Source: Xenorhabdus lircayensis (GTDB taxonomy: Bacteria > Pseudomonadota > Gammaproteobacteria > Enterobacterales > Enterobacteriaceae). From it: a stretch of DNA of 45,486 bases. Of the stretch, positions 23,770 through 33,769 are shown in pieces. The first letter of the stretch is position 1; each line of letters starts with the position of its first letter. The stretch spans positions 1 through 45,486 of the forward strand of contig NZ_JACOII010000036.1 in NCBI RefSeq assembly GCF_016306625.1. The letters are read 5' to 3'. The notes under the pieces are model-generated. The model did not search any database. It was given only the letters and a program-made list of their open reading frames with translations, and was not told where the DNA came from. A program made the position numbers and the translations under genes.

Positions 23770-25599
23770 TTGAATAGCGAACTGTTGTGGGTATTGACCC
23801 TGCTATTGATAGCTATTGTGCTTTTCACCACCAATAAAGTCAGAATGGATGTTGTGGCTTTATTGGTGATCATTGCATTTGTCTTGAGTGGCACACTGAC
23901 GTTAAGTGAAGCCACTGTCGGTTTTAGTGATCCCAATGTGTTGTTGATTGCCGCTCTGTTTGTCATTGGCGAAGGGCTGGTGAGGACGGGGGTTGCCTAT
24001 CAGATGGGGGATTGGCTGGTTCGTGTTGCCGGTAACAGTGAAACCAAGATGTTGGCTTGGTTAATGTTGTCGGTTGCGGGGTTGGGGGCTTTCATGAGCT
24101 CAACCGGAGTTGTGGCAATCTTCATTCCTGTTGTCTTGAGTGTGGCAGCCAGAATGAAAATTTCACCGGGACGCTTGATGATGCCGTTGGGGTTTGCGGG
24201 CTTGATCAGTGGCATGATGACATTGGTAGCGACGCCGCCCAATATGGTCGTCAACAGTGAGCTGGTGCGTGAGGGGTTGAGAGGCTTTGATTTTTTCTCC
24301 ATTACACCGATTGGTATTTTAGTGTTGATGGCAGGGGTGGTTTATATGCTGATCGCCCGCCGTTGGCTGGGAGGAAATTCTCATCAGGCAGTGGACGAAC
24401 GTTACCATCGAACATTTCGTGATTTGATCCGCGACTATAAATTGTCTGGTCGCGCTCGCCGCCTTGCTATCCGCAAAACTTCACCTTTGATTGGTTACAC
24501 ACTGGATGAGTCGGGGCTGCGTGCTCGTTATAGCGCCAATGTTATTGGTATTGAGCGCTGGCGTAAGTTTCGCCGGGTGATGGTTGCAGCCACTGGAGAT
24601 ATGGAATTGCAGGATCAGGATGTCCTGCTGGTGGATATGTCTGATAGTGATGTCGATTTGCGGGAATTTTGCAGTGAGCAACAGTTAGAGCCGATGGTAT
24701 TACGCGGGGAGTATTTTTCGGAGCAATCCCGTGATGTCGGTATGGCTGAGGTTTCCGTGATCCCTGAATCTGATTTATTGGGGCAATCGTTGTGTGGTAT
24801 GAAGTTCCGCACACGTTATGGTCTTAATGTGGTGGGGATTCGGCGCGGCGGCAAGGCATTGGAGGGCAAGTTAGTTGATGAGCCTTTGTTACTCGGTGAT
24901 ACTTTGCTCGTGATTGGCGATTGGAAACTGGTTCGCGCGTTGAAAACTAAAACACCTGATTTCATTGTGCTGAATCTGCCCATTGAGGTGGAAAGCGCGG
25001 CTCCCGCAGCATCACAGGCGCCTCATGCGTTGTTTTGTCTTGCCTTGATGGTTGCCATGATGCTCACTAATGAAATTCCGAATTTTATTGCTGCGTTGAT
25101 TGCCTGTTTGCTGATGGGGAAATTTCGCTGTATCGATATGGAAAGCGCTTACCGTGCCATTCACTGGCCGAGCATTATTTTGATTGTCGGCATGATGCCT
25201 TTTGCACTGGCATTGCAGAAAACGGGCGGCATTGACTTAATTGTCCGTGGATTGATGGATATTGCAGGTAATATGGGGCCGCGGGTGATGTTAATGTGCC
25301 TGTTTGTGCTTTGTGCCATTATCGGATTATTTATTTCCAACACTGCGACGGCGGTATTAATGGCACCGATTGCGATTGCTGCGGCGAATGAGATGTCTGT
25401 CTCCCCTTTGCCTTTTGCAATGATTATTGGCGTAGCGGCTTCGGCGGCATTCATGACACCCGTTTCATCTCCCGTTAACACATTGATATTGGGGCCTGGC
25501 GGATATCGCTTCGCAGATTTCCTGAAACTGGGCGTACCTTTTACATTTATTGTTATGGGGATTAGCGTTGCGATTATCCCAATACTTTTTCCGTTCTGA
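23770..25599 (+). CDS. yfbS: SLC13-type permease with two TrkA-C domains, YfbS
   Basis: Inner-membrane transporter of the SLC13/DASS (divalent-anion) superfamily; substrate not established. 609 residues from TTG 23770 (AGAGG 5 bases upstream; aligns with the E. coli start MNGELIWVL), against 610 in E. coli. An N-terminal membrane bundle contains [12 protein letters not shown] and [12 protein letters not shown]. Two TrkA-C regulatory domains follow at about residues 205-290 and 295-385, then a C-terminal membrane bundle with [11 protein letters not shown] and [17 protein letters not shown]. The two Asn-Thr/Pro-Pro type motifs are the family's substrate and cation clamps. Confidence 0.95.
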   Translation: MNSELLWVLTLLLIAIVLFTTNKVRMDVVALLVIIAFVLSGTLTLSEATVGFSDPNVLLIAALFVIGEGLVRTGVAYQMGDWLVRVAGNSETKMLAWLMLSVAGLGAFMSSTGVVAIFIPVVLSVAARMKISPGRLMMPLGFAGLISGMMTLVATPPNMVVNSELVREGLRGFDFFSITPIGILVLMAGVVYMLIARRWLGGNSHQAVDERYHRTFRDLIRDYKLSGRARRLAIRKTSPLIGYTLDESGLRARYSANVIGIERWRKFRRVMVAATGDMELQDQDVLLVDMSDSDVDLREFCSEQQLEPMVLRGEYFSEQSRDVGMAEVSVIPESDLLGQSLCGMKFRTRYGLNVVGIRRGGKALEGKLVDEPLLLGDTLLVIGDWKLVRALKTKTPDFIVLNLPIEVESAAPAASQAPHALFCLALMVAMMLTNEIPNFIAALIACLLMGKFRCIDMESAYRAIHWPSIILIVGMMPFALALQKTGGIDLIVRGLMDIAGNMGPRVMLMCLFVLCAIIGLFISNTATAVLMAPIAIAAANEMSVSPLPFAMIIGVAASAAFMTPVSSPVNTLILGPGGYRFADFLKLGVPFTFIVMGISVAIIPILFPF

Positions 25600-25605
25600 T
25601 GCTTC

Positions 25606-25643
25606 CATGATGCGGCTTCAGCATAATGTGAAGCCGCATCATG
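25606..25643. terminator. Perfect 15-bp inverted repeat between convergent yfbS and yfbR
   Basis: CATGATGCGGCTTCA (25606-25620) pairs perfectly with TGAAGCCGCATCATG (25629-25643) around an 8-base loop. It lies between two convergent stops, so a bidirectional transcript-ending role is likely, although neither side has a good T-run. Confidence 0.6.
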
Positions 25644-25695
25644 GCTATAGATCAGATTTTTCGGATGGGTGTCATCGTAGGATGACCATAGATAG

Positions 25696-26277
25696 CTATA
25701 GGCTGATTTCATCAAGGGAGAGGCTGAAACTTGGCACAAATACATTCATAAAATAATCCATTTCTTCGCTGTGGCGTTCTGTCAGCGTTTTATCCAACCG
25801 AGTTTTGGCCTGATTAAATTCAGTATTTCCCGCCGAAAGTTCTTCTAAACATTTCAAATAAGCACATAACGCATCAGCCTGTTTAATAATGCGAATTTCT
25901 TCTTCGGTATGGCAGTGCTCATCCAAGATGAAACGAAAATCATCCTGTAATTCAGTTGGCAGCATATTCAATAATTTCTGTTGGGCAATTTTTTCTATTT
26001 TTTTATATTCATAGGCAATTTGGGGATTGTAGTACTTAATCGGCGTAGGTAAATCCCCGGTGATGACTTCGCTGGCATCGTGATACATCGCCAACAGGGC
26101 GATTCGCTCGGCATTGACATTACCGTTGAATTTGCGGTTCTTGATTACCGCCAGTGCGTGTGCGACAAAAGCGACCTGCAAACTGTGCTCTGAAACATTT
26201 TCTGTGCGCACATTTCGCATGAGAGGCCAACGGTTGATTAATTTCAAGCGGGATAATTGGGCGAAAAAATGGCTCAT
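25696..26277 (-). CDS. yfbR: 5'-deoxynucleotidase YfbR (HD domain)
   Basis: Dephosphorylates deoxyribonucleoside 5'-monophosphates; a metal-dependent HD-domain phosphohydrolase in the cytoplasm. 193 residues against 199 in E. coli, shorter only near the C-terminus. All catalytic and metal-site residues of the E. coli enzyme are conserved with a shift of two: R16, H31, H66-D67, E70, D75 and D135. ATG at 26277 gives [20 protein letters not shown], the family's N-terminus. Transcribed in the same direction as alaA, downstream of it with a 223-base gap that contains a stem-loop. Confidence 0.97.
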   Translation of the reverse strand: MSHFFAQLSRLKLINRWPLMRNVRTENVSEHSLQVAFVAHALAVIKNRKFNGNVNAERIALLAMYHDASEVITGDLPTPIKYYNPQIAYEYKKIEKIAQQKLLNMLPTELQDDFRFILDEHCHTEEEIRIIKQADALCAYLKCLEELSAGNTEFNQAKTRLDKTLTERHSEEMDYFMNVFVPSFSLSLDEISL

Positions 26278-26438
26278 AATTTTCTCTTGCAGAGGAATAA
26301 TATGATTAATTGTGAGCGGATGGAGAGGGGAAGTAAACCTATTCAGCGCTCATTTTCTCCAATATATCCCATCCATCTTTCAAGCAGTAACTTGAAAAAT
26401 AGCGGTAAGTAAGAAATAAGTTTGCTTATTTTGGATAA

Positions 26439-26481
26439 GGGCCTACCCCATTAGGTTATTAATATTGACTGGGATAGGCTC
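26439..26481 (-). terminator. Imperfect stem-loop between alaA and yfbR
   Basis: GGGCCTACCCCA (26439-26450) can pair with TGGGATAGGCTC (26470-26481), with one mismatch and one G-U pair, around a 19-base loop. It starts about 20 bases after the alaA stop. No T-run, so it is only a candidate terminator. The rest of the 223-base gap shows nothing. Confidence 0.4.
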
Positions 26482-26500
26482 TGAATGATGAATATTATGG

Positions 26501-27715
26501 TTATTGGTGATAGTTACCGATAAAGCGGGCAAATTTATCAATAGCCATTTGTAAGTCAGTGACATGCGGCAGGGTGACAATACGGAAATGGTCTGGCTCT
26601 GGCCAGTTAAATGCTGTGCCTTGAACCAACAGAACTTTTTCCTGTAGTAACAGATCTAGCACCATTTTCTGATCGTCATGAATATTGAAACGTTTGATGT
26701 CTATTTTGGGGAACATATACAGTGCGCCCATTGGTTTCACACAGGAAACTCCCGGGATCTGATTAATCAATTCCCATGCGTGATTGCGCTGTTCATAGAG
26801 TCTGCCGCCGGGAAGAATAAATTCACTGATACTCTGATAGCCGCCCAATGCCGTTTGAATTGAGTGCTGCATTGGCACATTGGCACACAGGCGCATTGAT
26901 GCCAGCATTTCCAACCCTTCAATATAGTCTTTTGCCTGTTTTTTCGGGCCATTCAGTACCATCCAGCCTTGACGGAAACCGGCAACGCGATAGGTTTTTG
27001 ACAGGCCATTAAAGGTGACGGTAAAGAGGTCAGGAGCTAATGCCGCAATCGAGTGATGCTGGGCATCATCATATAGAATCTTGTCGTAAATCTCATCGGC
27101 AAAAATAATCAGATTATGCTGACGGGCTATTTCCACTATTTCCAGTAACAATTCTTTGCTATATACCGCACCGGTTGGGTTATTCGGGTTAATAATAACA
27201 ATGCCACGGGTACGCGGGGTAATTTTACGGCGGATATCATCTAAATCAGGAAACCAGCCTTGTTGCTCATCACACCGATAATGGACGGCATTGCCGCTGG
27301 AAAGTGATACTGCCGCGGTCCAAAGAGGGTAGTCAGGCGCAGGAACCAGCATTTCATCCCCTGTATTCAACAGGGCTTGCATGGATTGGACGATAAGTTC
27401 AGAAACACCATTGCCAATAAAGATATCTTCAACGGTAACATCCAGCATATTTCTGGCTTGATAATGCTGCATGATCGCCTTGCGCGCAGAATACAACCCT
27501 TTTGAATCAGAATAACCTTGGGCTGTGGGTAAATTACGGATGACGTCGACTAAAATCTCATCGGGTGCTTCGAAGCCGAATGGCGCCGGATTACCAATGT
27601 TTAATTTCAGTATTTTATTGCCTTCTTCTTCGAGTCGCTTGGCTTCTTTGAGGGTATTCCCCCGGATGTCATAGCAGACATTGTCTAATTTACTGGATTT
27701 ATTAATGGAAAACAT
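26501..27715 (-). CDS. alaA: Glutamate-pyruvate (alanine) aminotransferase AlaA
   Basis: PLP-dependent class I aminotransferase that makes L-alanine from pyruvate using glutamate; cytoplasmic. 404 residues against 405 in E. coli YfbQ/AlaA, aligned throughout. The Schiff-base lysine is K240 in FNGLSKTYRVAGFRQGW; D207 in FADEIYD contacts the PLP ring nitrogen; NPNNPTGAVYS and the C-terminal FRIVTLP arginine segment are intact. ATG at 27715 is chosen because MFSINKSSKLDNVCYDIRG then matches the family N-terminus; a further ATG at 27778 would add 21 unrelated residues. Divergent from lrhA. Confidence 0.96.
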   Translation of the reverse strand: MFSINKSSKLDNVCYDIRGNTLKEAKRLEEEGNKILKLNIGNPAPFGFEAPDEILVDVIRNLPTAQGYSDSKGLYSARKAIMQHYQARNMLDVTVEDIFIGNGVSELIVQSMQALLNTGDEMLVPAPDYPLWTAAVSLSSGNAVHYRCDEQQGWFPDLDDIRRKITPRTRGIVIINPNNPTGAVYSKELLLEIVEIARQHNLIIFADEIYDKILYDDAQHHSIAALAPDLFTVTFNGLSKTYRVAGFRQGWMVLNGPKKQAKDYIEGLEMLASMRLCANVPMQHSIQTALGGYQSISEFILPGGRLYEQRNHAWELINQIPGVSCVKPMGALYMFPKIDIKRFNIHDDQKMVLDLLLQEKVLLVQGTAFNWPEPDHFRIVTLPHVTDLQMAIDKFARFIGNYHQ

Positions 27716-28515
27716 AGAGAGCCGCCTTAACCTCTTGGAAAAATGGATACTATCCGGCATAAAAAGTGTAATGTTCAATGTACTCTTCTCGGTCTGTCTT
27801 TTGAAGAGACTTTGATATCTTTGGTTAAAACGGTTGTTTTAAGAATAAATGCCTAAGCTTGCTCTCTGAAATTACACTATTTATTGGTTTATTATTCTTA
27901 ATTTAGAATTTAAATTGAAGTTAAATTCTGCATAATGGAAGGTTTTTAGTTGGTTGAGAGTGATGGGATGACATTTTGACAATGGTTTTTTTAGTCAATT
28001 TGTTTAGGGAACCTTGAATTGTCAATAAAAGTAAGAAGATTTGTATAATGTATTCTTATAATTTATCTTTACTGACGTAAAGTTAATTTAGGTTTTTATC
28101 ATATGATAGTTAGACAATTTTTTTGAGTTTTTACCCATAACATTTTCAGGCCTATTTTATGGAAAGATTAATTCATTAAAAATACTAATATTATCTTGCC
28201 GCATTAAGTTTTCCTAATTCAGGTTATGTTATTCTTTGAAGAAAGTCAGAAAAAGGATATTTGTACTGGAAATTGGGGATTATGTGATGTAAATAGAGTT
28301 TTATCTCTAATTTATTTTTGGATTGCATAAATTTTGTTAAGTAAGGAGAAAATAAAACCCCATGATGTTCTAAATAGTAAAAAAAATGCAGTAAACCTTT
28401 GCCCTATTTAATAGAGTAGAGTAATGTCACAATCGGTATTATTTTATTTGATACTGCTGAAGTAAAACACCAGGTTAGTTAGTAATTAAAATCAAAAAAA
28501 AGTGATGAATAAACA
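27716..28515. other. AT-rich divergent region between alaA and lrhA
   Basis: 800 bases, strongly AT-rich, with no supportable gene. It presumably holds both promoters and a long lrhA leader. E. coli lrhA is also known for a long 5' untranslated region. No repeat or RNA gene was recognised. Confidence 0.6.
28019..28049 (+). promoter_or_regulatory. Candidate lrhA promoter
   Basis: A perfect -10 box TATAAT at 28044-28049, with TTGTCA at 28019-28024 as possible -35. The 19-base spacer is longer than ideal. It would give a leader of roughly 460 nucleotides. Confidence 0.3.
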
Positions 28516-29499
28516 ATGATAAATGCAAATCGTCAGATAATAAACCTCGATCTCGATCTGCTAAGAACTTTTGTTGCCGTTGCTGACTTAAATACTTTTG
28601 CAGCAGCAGCAGCAGCTGTTTCTAGAACGCAGTCAGCTGTGAGTCAGCAAATGCAGCGGTTAGAGCATCTTGTGGGGAGAGAACTATTTGCTCGTCACGG
28701 CCGCAATAAGCTTCTGACCGAGCATGGGCTTCAACTTCTTGGTTACGCACGCCAGATCCTTCGTGCCAATGACGATGCAACAGCATCATTAACCTACAAT
28801 GATGCAGACGGTGAACTGAGAATAGGCGTATCAGATGACGCTGTTGATACACTTCTTCCTTTCTTATTGAACCGTATTGCCTCTGTCTATCCACGTGTGG
28901 CCGTTGATGTGCGGATTAAGCGCGCTCAGTTTATCGAAAGCATGTTGGATAACCATGAGATTGATTTGGCATTAACCACAGCAAAAATTAACCACCATCC
29001 TAAAACGATCCTACGCTCTTCGCCTGTTTTGTGGCACTGTGCGCCGGATTTCCAATTGCAGACAAACGAGCCTGTACCCTTGGTTACGATGGATGAAACC
29101 AACCCATTCCGCCAGATAGCTTTGGATACGCTAGATATGGCAGGTATTTCGTGGCGCATTGCGTATGAAGCTGCTTCCCTGTCTGCCGTTCGTGCAGCTG
29201 TGAATGCAGAAGTTGGTATTACCGCTCGCCCTCTGGAAATGCATAATGCAGATCTGAGAATTCTGGGTGAAAGTGAAGGCTTACCACGCCTGCCGGAAAT
29301 TCAATTCTTCTTATATCGTAACAGTAACGAACAGAATGAATCTGTTTTGACTGTTTTTGATGCAATAGAAAATAAGAAAACACCTTATACCGTAACGCCT
29401 GTTGAATCTGTTGAATCCGACGAAACGGATGAATCTATTGAACCCACCAAATCGACTGAATCAGTTGATGAAACTTCCGTCGAAAATATAGACGAATAA
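28516..29499 (+). CDS. lrhA: LysR-family transcriptional regulator LrhA/HexA
   Basis: DNA-binding regulator; LrhA represses flagellar master genes in E. coli. Its orthologues in Xenorhabdus, Photorhabdus and Pectobacterium (HexA) control motility, virulence factors and secondary metabolites. 327 residues against 312 in E. coli. The winged helix-turn-helix (about 13-72) is almost identical, with FAAAAAAVSRTQSAVSQQM, and a LysR effector domain (~95-285) follows. The C-terminus is different: about 32 residues (296-327) form a low-complexity acidic Glu/Ser/Asp/Thr tail in place of the short E. coli end. It sits between alaA and nuoA as in E. coli. A link to the NRPS genes in this window is plausible but not shown by sequence. 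Confidence 0.96.
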   Translation: MINANRQIINLDLDLLRTFVAVADLNTFAAAAAAVSRTQSAVSQQMQRLEHLVGRELFARHGRNKLLTEHGLQLLGYARQILRANDDATASLTYNDADGELRIGVSDDAVDTLLPFLLNRIASVYPRVAVDVRIKRAQFIESMLDNHEIDLALTTAKINHHPKTILRSSPVLWHCAPDFQLQTNEPVPLVTMDETNPFRQIALDTLDMAGISWRIAYEAASLSAVRAAVNAEVGITARPLEMHNADLRILGESEGLPRLPEIQFFLYRNSNEQNESVLTVFDAIENKKTPYTVTPVESVESDETDESIEPTKSTESVDETSVENIDE

Positions 29500-29516
29500 G
29501 TATTAAGTGTTTTTAT

Positions 29517-29555
29517 AGGCTAATATTTCCATTTTATTTGTGGAGATATTAGCCT
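29517..29555 (+). terminator. Long stem-loop after lrhA
   Basis: AGGCTAATATTTCC (29517-29530) pairs with GGAGATATTAGCCT (29542-29555), 14 pairs with one G-U, loop of 11. It begins 17 bases after the lrhA stop. No T-run follows, so termination strength is uncertain. Confidence 0.6.
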
Positions 29556-30210
29556 GTTGCTAATTGTCTATTAATAATCCTCCTAGGTTTTCATTTCCAT
29601 TTCTGATATTTCCAATAAGAAATATACTCTATTAATTTTCCTATCTCTTTCGAATTTTAGTTAAAAGAATGTTGCTGTGTTAACAAATTCTATTTTGCTA
29701 AATTGATAATATAAATCCGTTTTCGGAAATAGCAGTCTTATCGCCGTTCGATAGTTCTTTTTAGAAACAATTTATTAAGGGTTGAATGAATTTCGTTCAA
29801 GTGTTGAATGTTTTTCAATGAAACTGTGCGCTTGATCATAAAAATACCCCAGTCAGTGCAGTGGAAAGACAGGTTTTTCCTGCGATAATGGTGTAGTAAA
29901 GTCGAGTTATCGGTTAGACTAGTTGTATCAGGAAGGTGTTTTTTTACACGACTGACACGTTTTAGCGATATACCAGCACAATCTGTTAATCAATGGTTTG
30001 TGGTTTGTAAATAAATATGTAAGCACTTTTGCCATTGCGGCAAAATATTGTTGAGAGGAATAAAAACCAAGACGATTCAAGCGATAGGAAATATTTATTA
30101 GCGCTGTTTCATATTTGGTTGTTATCCCTTCCCATGAATCGATGTGGTGCAATACTGCCAGCAAAAAGAGCAGATACCTTGACACCACTTTTGATGAGTA
30201 AGCAACGAGT
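29556..30210. other. Leader/promoter region of the nuo operon
   Basis: 655 AT-rich bases without a convincing gene; the frames present are short and resemble nothing known. The E. coli nuo operon also has a long upstream control region responding to oxygen and nitrate regulators. I could not place boxes or operators with confidence here. Confidence 0.55.
30027..30045 (+). other. Small stem-loop in the nuo leader
   Basis: TTTTGCC (30027-30033) pairs with GGCAAAA (30039-30045), loop ATTGC, about 165 bases before nuoA. It could be a leader RNA structure; no function can be read from it. Confidence 0.35.
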
Positions 30211-30654
30211 ATGTCTACATCCACTGGAATTTTAGCCCATCACTGGGCATTTGCGGTTTTCCTAATAGGTGCCCTTGGTCTGTGTGCGCTCATGTTACTG
30301 GGCGGATACTTCATGGGTGGCAGAGCGAAAGCCAGGGCAAAACACATACCTTATGAATCAGGTATCGACTCAGTCGGCAGTGCTCGTCTCCGTCTGTCGG
30401 CGAAGTTTTATCTGGTTGCCATGTTCTTTGTCATCTTCGACGTTGAAGCCCTTTACTTATATGCATGGGCCGTCTCAATCAAAGAGAGTGGCTGGTTGGG
30501 CTTTGCCGAAGCAAGTATTTTCATTTTGGTGTTATTGGCAGGCTTGGTTTATCTGGCGCGAATTGGAGCGTTGGATTGGACGCCAGCGCGTTCAAAACGT
30601 CAAGTCAGTAAACCTAGTGCTGACACTTATACCAACAACAGTCATAGGCAGTAA
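30211..30654 (+). CDS. nuoA: NADH-quinone oxidoreductase subunit A
   Basis: Membrane subunit of respiratory complex I at the junction with the peripheral arm. 147 residues, the E. coli length. Three hydrophobic segments; the conserved loop [20 protein letters not shown] and the [15 protein letters not shown] segment, with its buried acidic residues, are intact. First gene of nuoA-N. ATG at 30211 fits the family; the ribosome-binding site (GAG) is weak and close. The C-terminal ~20 residues vary. Confidence 0.97.
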   Translation: MSTSTGILAHHWAFAVFLIGALGLCALMLLGGYFMGGRAKARAKHIPYESGIDSVGSARLRLSAKFYLVAMFFVIFDVEALYLYAWAVSIKESGWLGFAEASIFILVLLAGLVYLARIGALDWTPARSKRQVSKPSADTYTNNSHRQ

Positions 30655-30669
30655 TAGCGAGGCATAAAG

Positions 30670-31344
30670 ATGGATTATACGCTCACCCGCATAGATCCGA
30701 ACGGTGAGAATGACCGTTATCCCCTGCAAAAACAGGAAATTGTTAGCGATCCCCTGGAGCAGCACGTTCACCGTAGTGTCTATATGGGCAAATTAGAGCA
30801 TGCTCTGCATGACATGGTGAACTGGGGAAGAAAAAACTCCCTGTGGCCCTATAACTTCGGCCTTTCTTGTTGTTATGTGGAAATGGTGACGTCATTTACT
30901 GCGGTTCACGATGTCGCACGTTTTGGTGCAGAAGTATTGCGAGCATCTCCCCGTCAGGCCGACTTCATGGTGATTTCCGGAACTTGTTTCGTAAAAATGG
31001 CGCCTGTTATTCAGCGTCTGTACGATCAAATGCTGGAACCAAAGTGGGTTATTTCAATGGGAGCCTGTGCAAACTCCGGTGGTATGTACGATATTTACTC
31101 TGTGGTTCAAGGGGTCGATAAGTTTATCCCTATAGATGTTTATATTCCTGGCTGTCCTCCCCGCCCAGAAGCCTATATGCAGGCACTGCTGCTGTTGCAG
31201 GAGTCCATAGGCAAAGAACGCCGCCCATTGTCATGGGTTGTTGGCGATCAGGGGGTTTACCGCGCCAATATGCAATCAGAAAGAGAACGGAAACGCGGTG
31301 AACGTATTGCAGTGAAAAATCTGCGTACTCCAGATGAAATTTAA
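30670..31344 (+). CDS. nuoB: NADH-quinone oxidoreductase subunit B
   Basis: Peripheral-arm subunit that carries the terminal [4Fe-4S] cluster N2, which reduces quinone. 224 residues. Cluster ligands are C67 and C68 in LSCCYVEM, C133 in MGACANSGG and C162 in PGCPPRPE. Compared with E. coli (220 residues) there is a small insertion around residues 42-47 (LEHALHDMV), just before the NWGRKNS segment. The C-terminus is otherwise nearly identical. 15 bases after nuoA. Confidence 0.98.
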   Translation: MDYTLTRIDPNGENDRYPLQKQEIVSDPLEQHVHRSVYMGKLEHALHDMVNWGRKNSLWPYNFGLSCCYVEMVTSFTAVHDVARFGAEVLRASPRQADFMVISGTCFVKMAPVIQRLYDQMLEPKWVISMGACANSGGMYDIYSVVQGVDKFIPIDVYIPGCPPRPEAYMQALLLLQESIGKERRPLSWVVGDQGVYRANMQSERERKRGERIAVKNLRTPDEI

Positions 31345-31421
31345 GGCTTTTAGCCATTTATAGCGTAACCAGAGCAATGTGTTGCGATCACAAAAACCCT
31401 GATCAAGCGTTGTGGTGAAGA

Positions 31422-33221
31422 ATGATGACAGATCAGATAGCGCAAGAAAGCGCCCGGGCTGCTTGGGAAACACGAGATCACCTTGATGATCCTGTTGTGA
31501 ATGAGCTTAATCGTCAATTTGGTCCGGACGCCTTTACTGTCCAGCCTACCCGTACCGGTATGCCAGTTGTTTGGGTCAAGCGGGAACAGTTACTGGAAGT
31601 AATGACTTTCCTGAAAAAGTTGCCCAAACCTTATGTCATGCTGTTTGACTTGCATGGTGTGGATGAGCGTCAACGCTCTCACCGACAAGGGTTGCCCGCT
31701 GCGGATTTTTCAGTGTTTTATCACTTGATTTCCATTGAGCGTAACCGTGACATCATGCTGAAAGTCGCGCTGGCTGAACAAGACCTGAATATCCCCACTA
31801 TCACGTCAATTTTCCCGAATGCCAATTGGTATGAGCGTGAAACGTGGGAAATGTTTGGTATTACATTCAACGGGCATCCGAATTTGCGTCGTATTTTGAT
31901 GCCACCTACATGGGAAGGCCATCCGTTGCGCAAGGAATATTCTGCGCGAGCGACGGAATTCGACCCTTTCATATTGACCAAGCAGAAAGAAGATCTGGAA
32001 ATGGAAGCGCTGACTTTCAAACCAGAAGAGTGGGGCATGAAGCGTGGTACTGACAATGAGGATTTCATGTTCCTCAACCTCGGCCCAAATCATCCTTCTG
32101 CTCACGGTGCATTCCGCATTATCCTGCAACTTGATGGCGAAGAAATCGTCGATTGCGTTCCCGATATTGGCTACCACCATCGTGGTGCTGAAAAAATGGG
32201 TGAGCGCCAATCATGGCACAGTTATATCCCTTATACCGACCGCATCGAATATCTGGGTGGTTGTGTTAATGAAATGCCTTATGTGCTGGCGGTCGAGAAA
32301 CTGGCAGGTATTGACGTGCCGGATCGTGTGAAAACAATCCGTGTCATGTTATCTGAGCTGTTCCGCATCAACAGTCATCTGCTTTATATCAGTACATTCA
32401 TCCAAGATGTCGGTGCGATGACCCCCGTTTTCTTTGCCTTTACTGACCGACAAAAAGTTTACGATGTGGTTGAGGCCATTACCGGGTTCCGTATGCATCC
32501 GGCGTGGTTCCGTATCGGTGGTGTCGCCCATGACCTGCCACGTGGCTGGGATAAGCTCCTGCGCGAATTGCTGGACTGGCTACCGAAACGTTTAAATTCC
32601 TATGTCAAGGCAGCGCTGAAAAACAGCGTCCTGAAAGGGCGTTCTGTTGGTGTGGCTGCCTACAATGCGAAACAGGCACTGGACTGGGGCGTCACTGGCG
32701 CGGGTCTGCGTGCAACCGGTATTGGTTTTGACGTGCGTAAATGGCGTCCTTATTCCGGTTATGAAAATTTCGATTTCGAAGTACCGACAGGCTACAACGG
32801 CGATTGCTATGACCGTGTGATGCTGAAAGTAGAAGAAATTCGTCAGAGTATGCGCATTCTTGAGCAGTGCCTCAGAAATATGCCAGAAGGCCCATTCAAG
32901 GCTGATCATCCGCTGACCACACCGCCACCGCGGGAACGCACTTTGCAGCATATCGAAACCATGATTAACCACTTCCTGCAAGTGTCATGGGGGCCGGTCA
33001 TGCCTGCCAATGAATCATTCCAGATGATCGAAGCGACTAAGGGTATCAATAGTTATTACCTGACCAGTGATGGTAGCACCATGAGTTACCGCACCCGTAT
33101 CCGAACACCAAGTTTTGCTCACTTGCAGCAAATTCCGTCGGTGATTCGCGGCTGTCTGGTTTCTGACCTTATCGTCTATCTGGGCAGTATCGATTTTGTT
33201 ATGTCTGATGTGGATCGCTAA
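31422..33221 (+). CDS. nuoC: NADH-quinone oxidoreductase fused subunit C/D
   Basis: Fusion of the NuoC (about residues 1-190) and NuoD (about 205-599) subunits, as in E. coli, where the gene is often called nuoCD. NuoD forms much of the quinone-binding cavity with NuoB. 599 residues. Landmarks are [16 protein letters not shown] and HPLRKEY in the C part, and [25 protein letters not shown] and [13 protein letters not shown] in the D part, ending in [12 protein letters not shown] at 31422 or 31425 are both possible. 77 bases follow nuoB, with no structure noted. Confidence 0.98.
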   Translation: MMTDQIAQESARAAWETRDHLDDPVVNELNRQFGPDAFTVQPTRTGMPVVWVKREQLLEVMTFLKKLPKPYVMLFDLHGVDERQRSHRQGLPAADFSVFYHLISIERNRDIMLKVALAEQDLNIPTITSIFPNANWYERETWEMFGITFNGHPNLRRILMPPTWEGHPLRKEYSARATEFDPFILTKQKEDLEMEALTFKPEEWGMKRGTDNEDFMFLNLGPNHPSAHGAFRIILQLDGEEIVDCVPDIGYHHRGAEKMGERQSWHSYIPYTDRIEYLGGCVNEMPYVLAVEKLAGIDVPDRVKTIRVMLSELFRINSHLLYISTFIQDVGAMTPVFFAFTDRQKVYDVVEAITGFRMHPAWFRIGGVAHDLPRGWDKLLRELLDWLPKRLNSYVKAALKNSVLKGRSVGVAAYNAKQALDWGVTGAGLRATGIGFDVRKWRPYSGYENFDFEVPTGYNGDCYDRVMLKVEEIRQSMRILEQCLRNMPEGPFKADHPLTTPPPRERTLQHIETMINHFLQVSWGPVMPANESFQMIEATKGINSYYLTSDGSTMSYRTRIRTPSFAHLQQIPSVIRGCLVSDLIVYLGSIDFVMSDVDR

Positions 33222-33223
33222 CG

Positions 33224-33769
33224 ATGCAAAGTGAATTTAACGCAAACAAGCAAGCACGCCTTGATGTGGTTAACGTAACGGACGCTCAGACACCGGATAA
33301 GTTTGTCCTGAGTGCAGAAGAACGTGATGCCATTGAGCACGAAAAACACCACTACGAAGATCCGCGTGCTGCGTCAATCGAAGCACTGAAAATTGTTCAA
33401 AAACAGCGTGGCTGGGTGCCGGATGGTGCTATTTATGCCATTGGTGAGGTATTAGGTATTCCGGCCAGTGATGTGGAAGGTGTGGCGACGTTCTACAGCC
33501 AGATTTACCGTCAGCCAGTAGGACGCCACATTATTCGTTACTGTGACAGCGTTGTATGTCACATCACGGGCTATCAGGGTGTTCAGGCAGCGATAGAATC
33601 GCACTTGAACATTTGTCCGGGGCAAACTACGGCAGATGGGCGTTTCACACTGTTGCCAACCTGCTGTTTAGGTAACTGCGATAAGGGGCCAGCCATGATG
33701 ATTGATGAGGACACCCACAGTTACGTAAAACCTGAAGAAATTGAAAAATTACTGGAGCAGTATCCATGA
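33224..33769 (+). CDS. nuoE: NADH-quinone oxidoreductase subunit E
   Basis: NADH-dehydrogenase module subunit with one [2Fe-2S] cluster (N1a). 181 residues against 166 in E. coli; the difference is about 15 extra residues at the variable N-terminus. Cluster cysteines are C107, C112, C148 and C152 (CDSVVC and CCLGNC). It starts 2 bases after nuoCD and overlaps nuoF by 4 bases (ATGA), consistent with translational coupling. Confidence 0.98.
   Translation: MQSEFNANKQARLDVVNVTDAQTPDKFVLSAEERDAIEHEKHHYEDPRAASIEALKIVQKQRGWVPDGAIYAIGEVLGIPASDVEGVATFYSQIYRQPVGRHIIRYCDSVVCHITGYQGVQAAIESHLNICPGQTTADGRFTLLPTCCLGNCDKGPAMMIDEDTHSYVKPEEIEKLLEQYP

Noticed and set aside
30029-30235. 68-residue frame overlapping the nuoA start
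   Set aside because: No similarity to known proteins, no conserved features, and out of frame with nuoA; treated as leader sequence.
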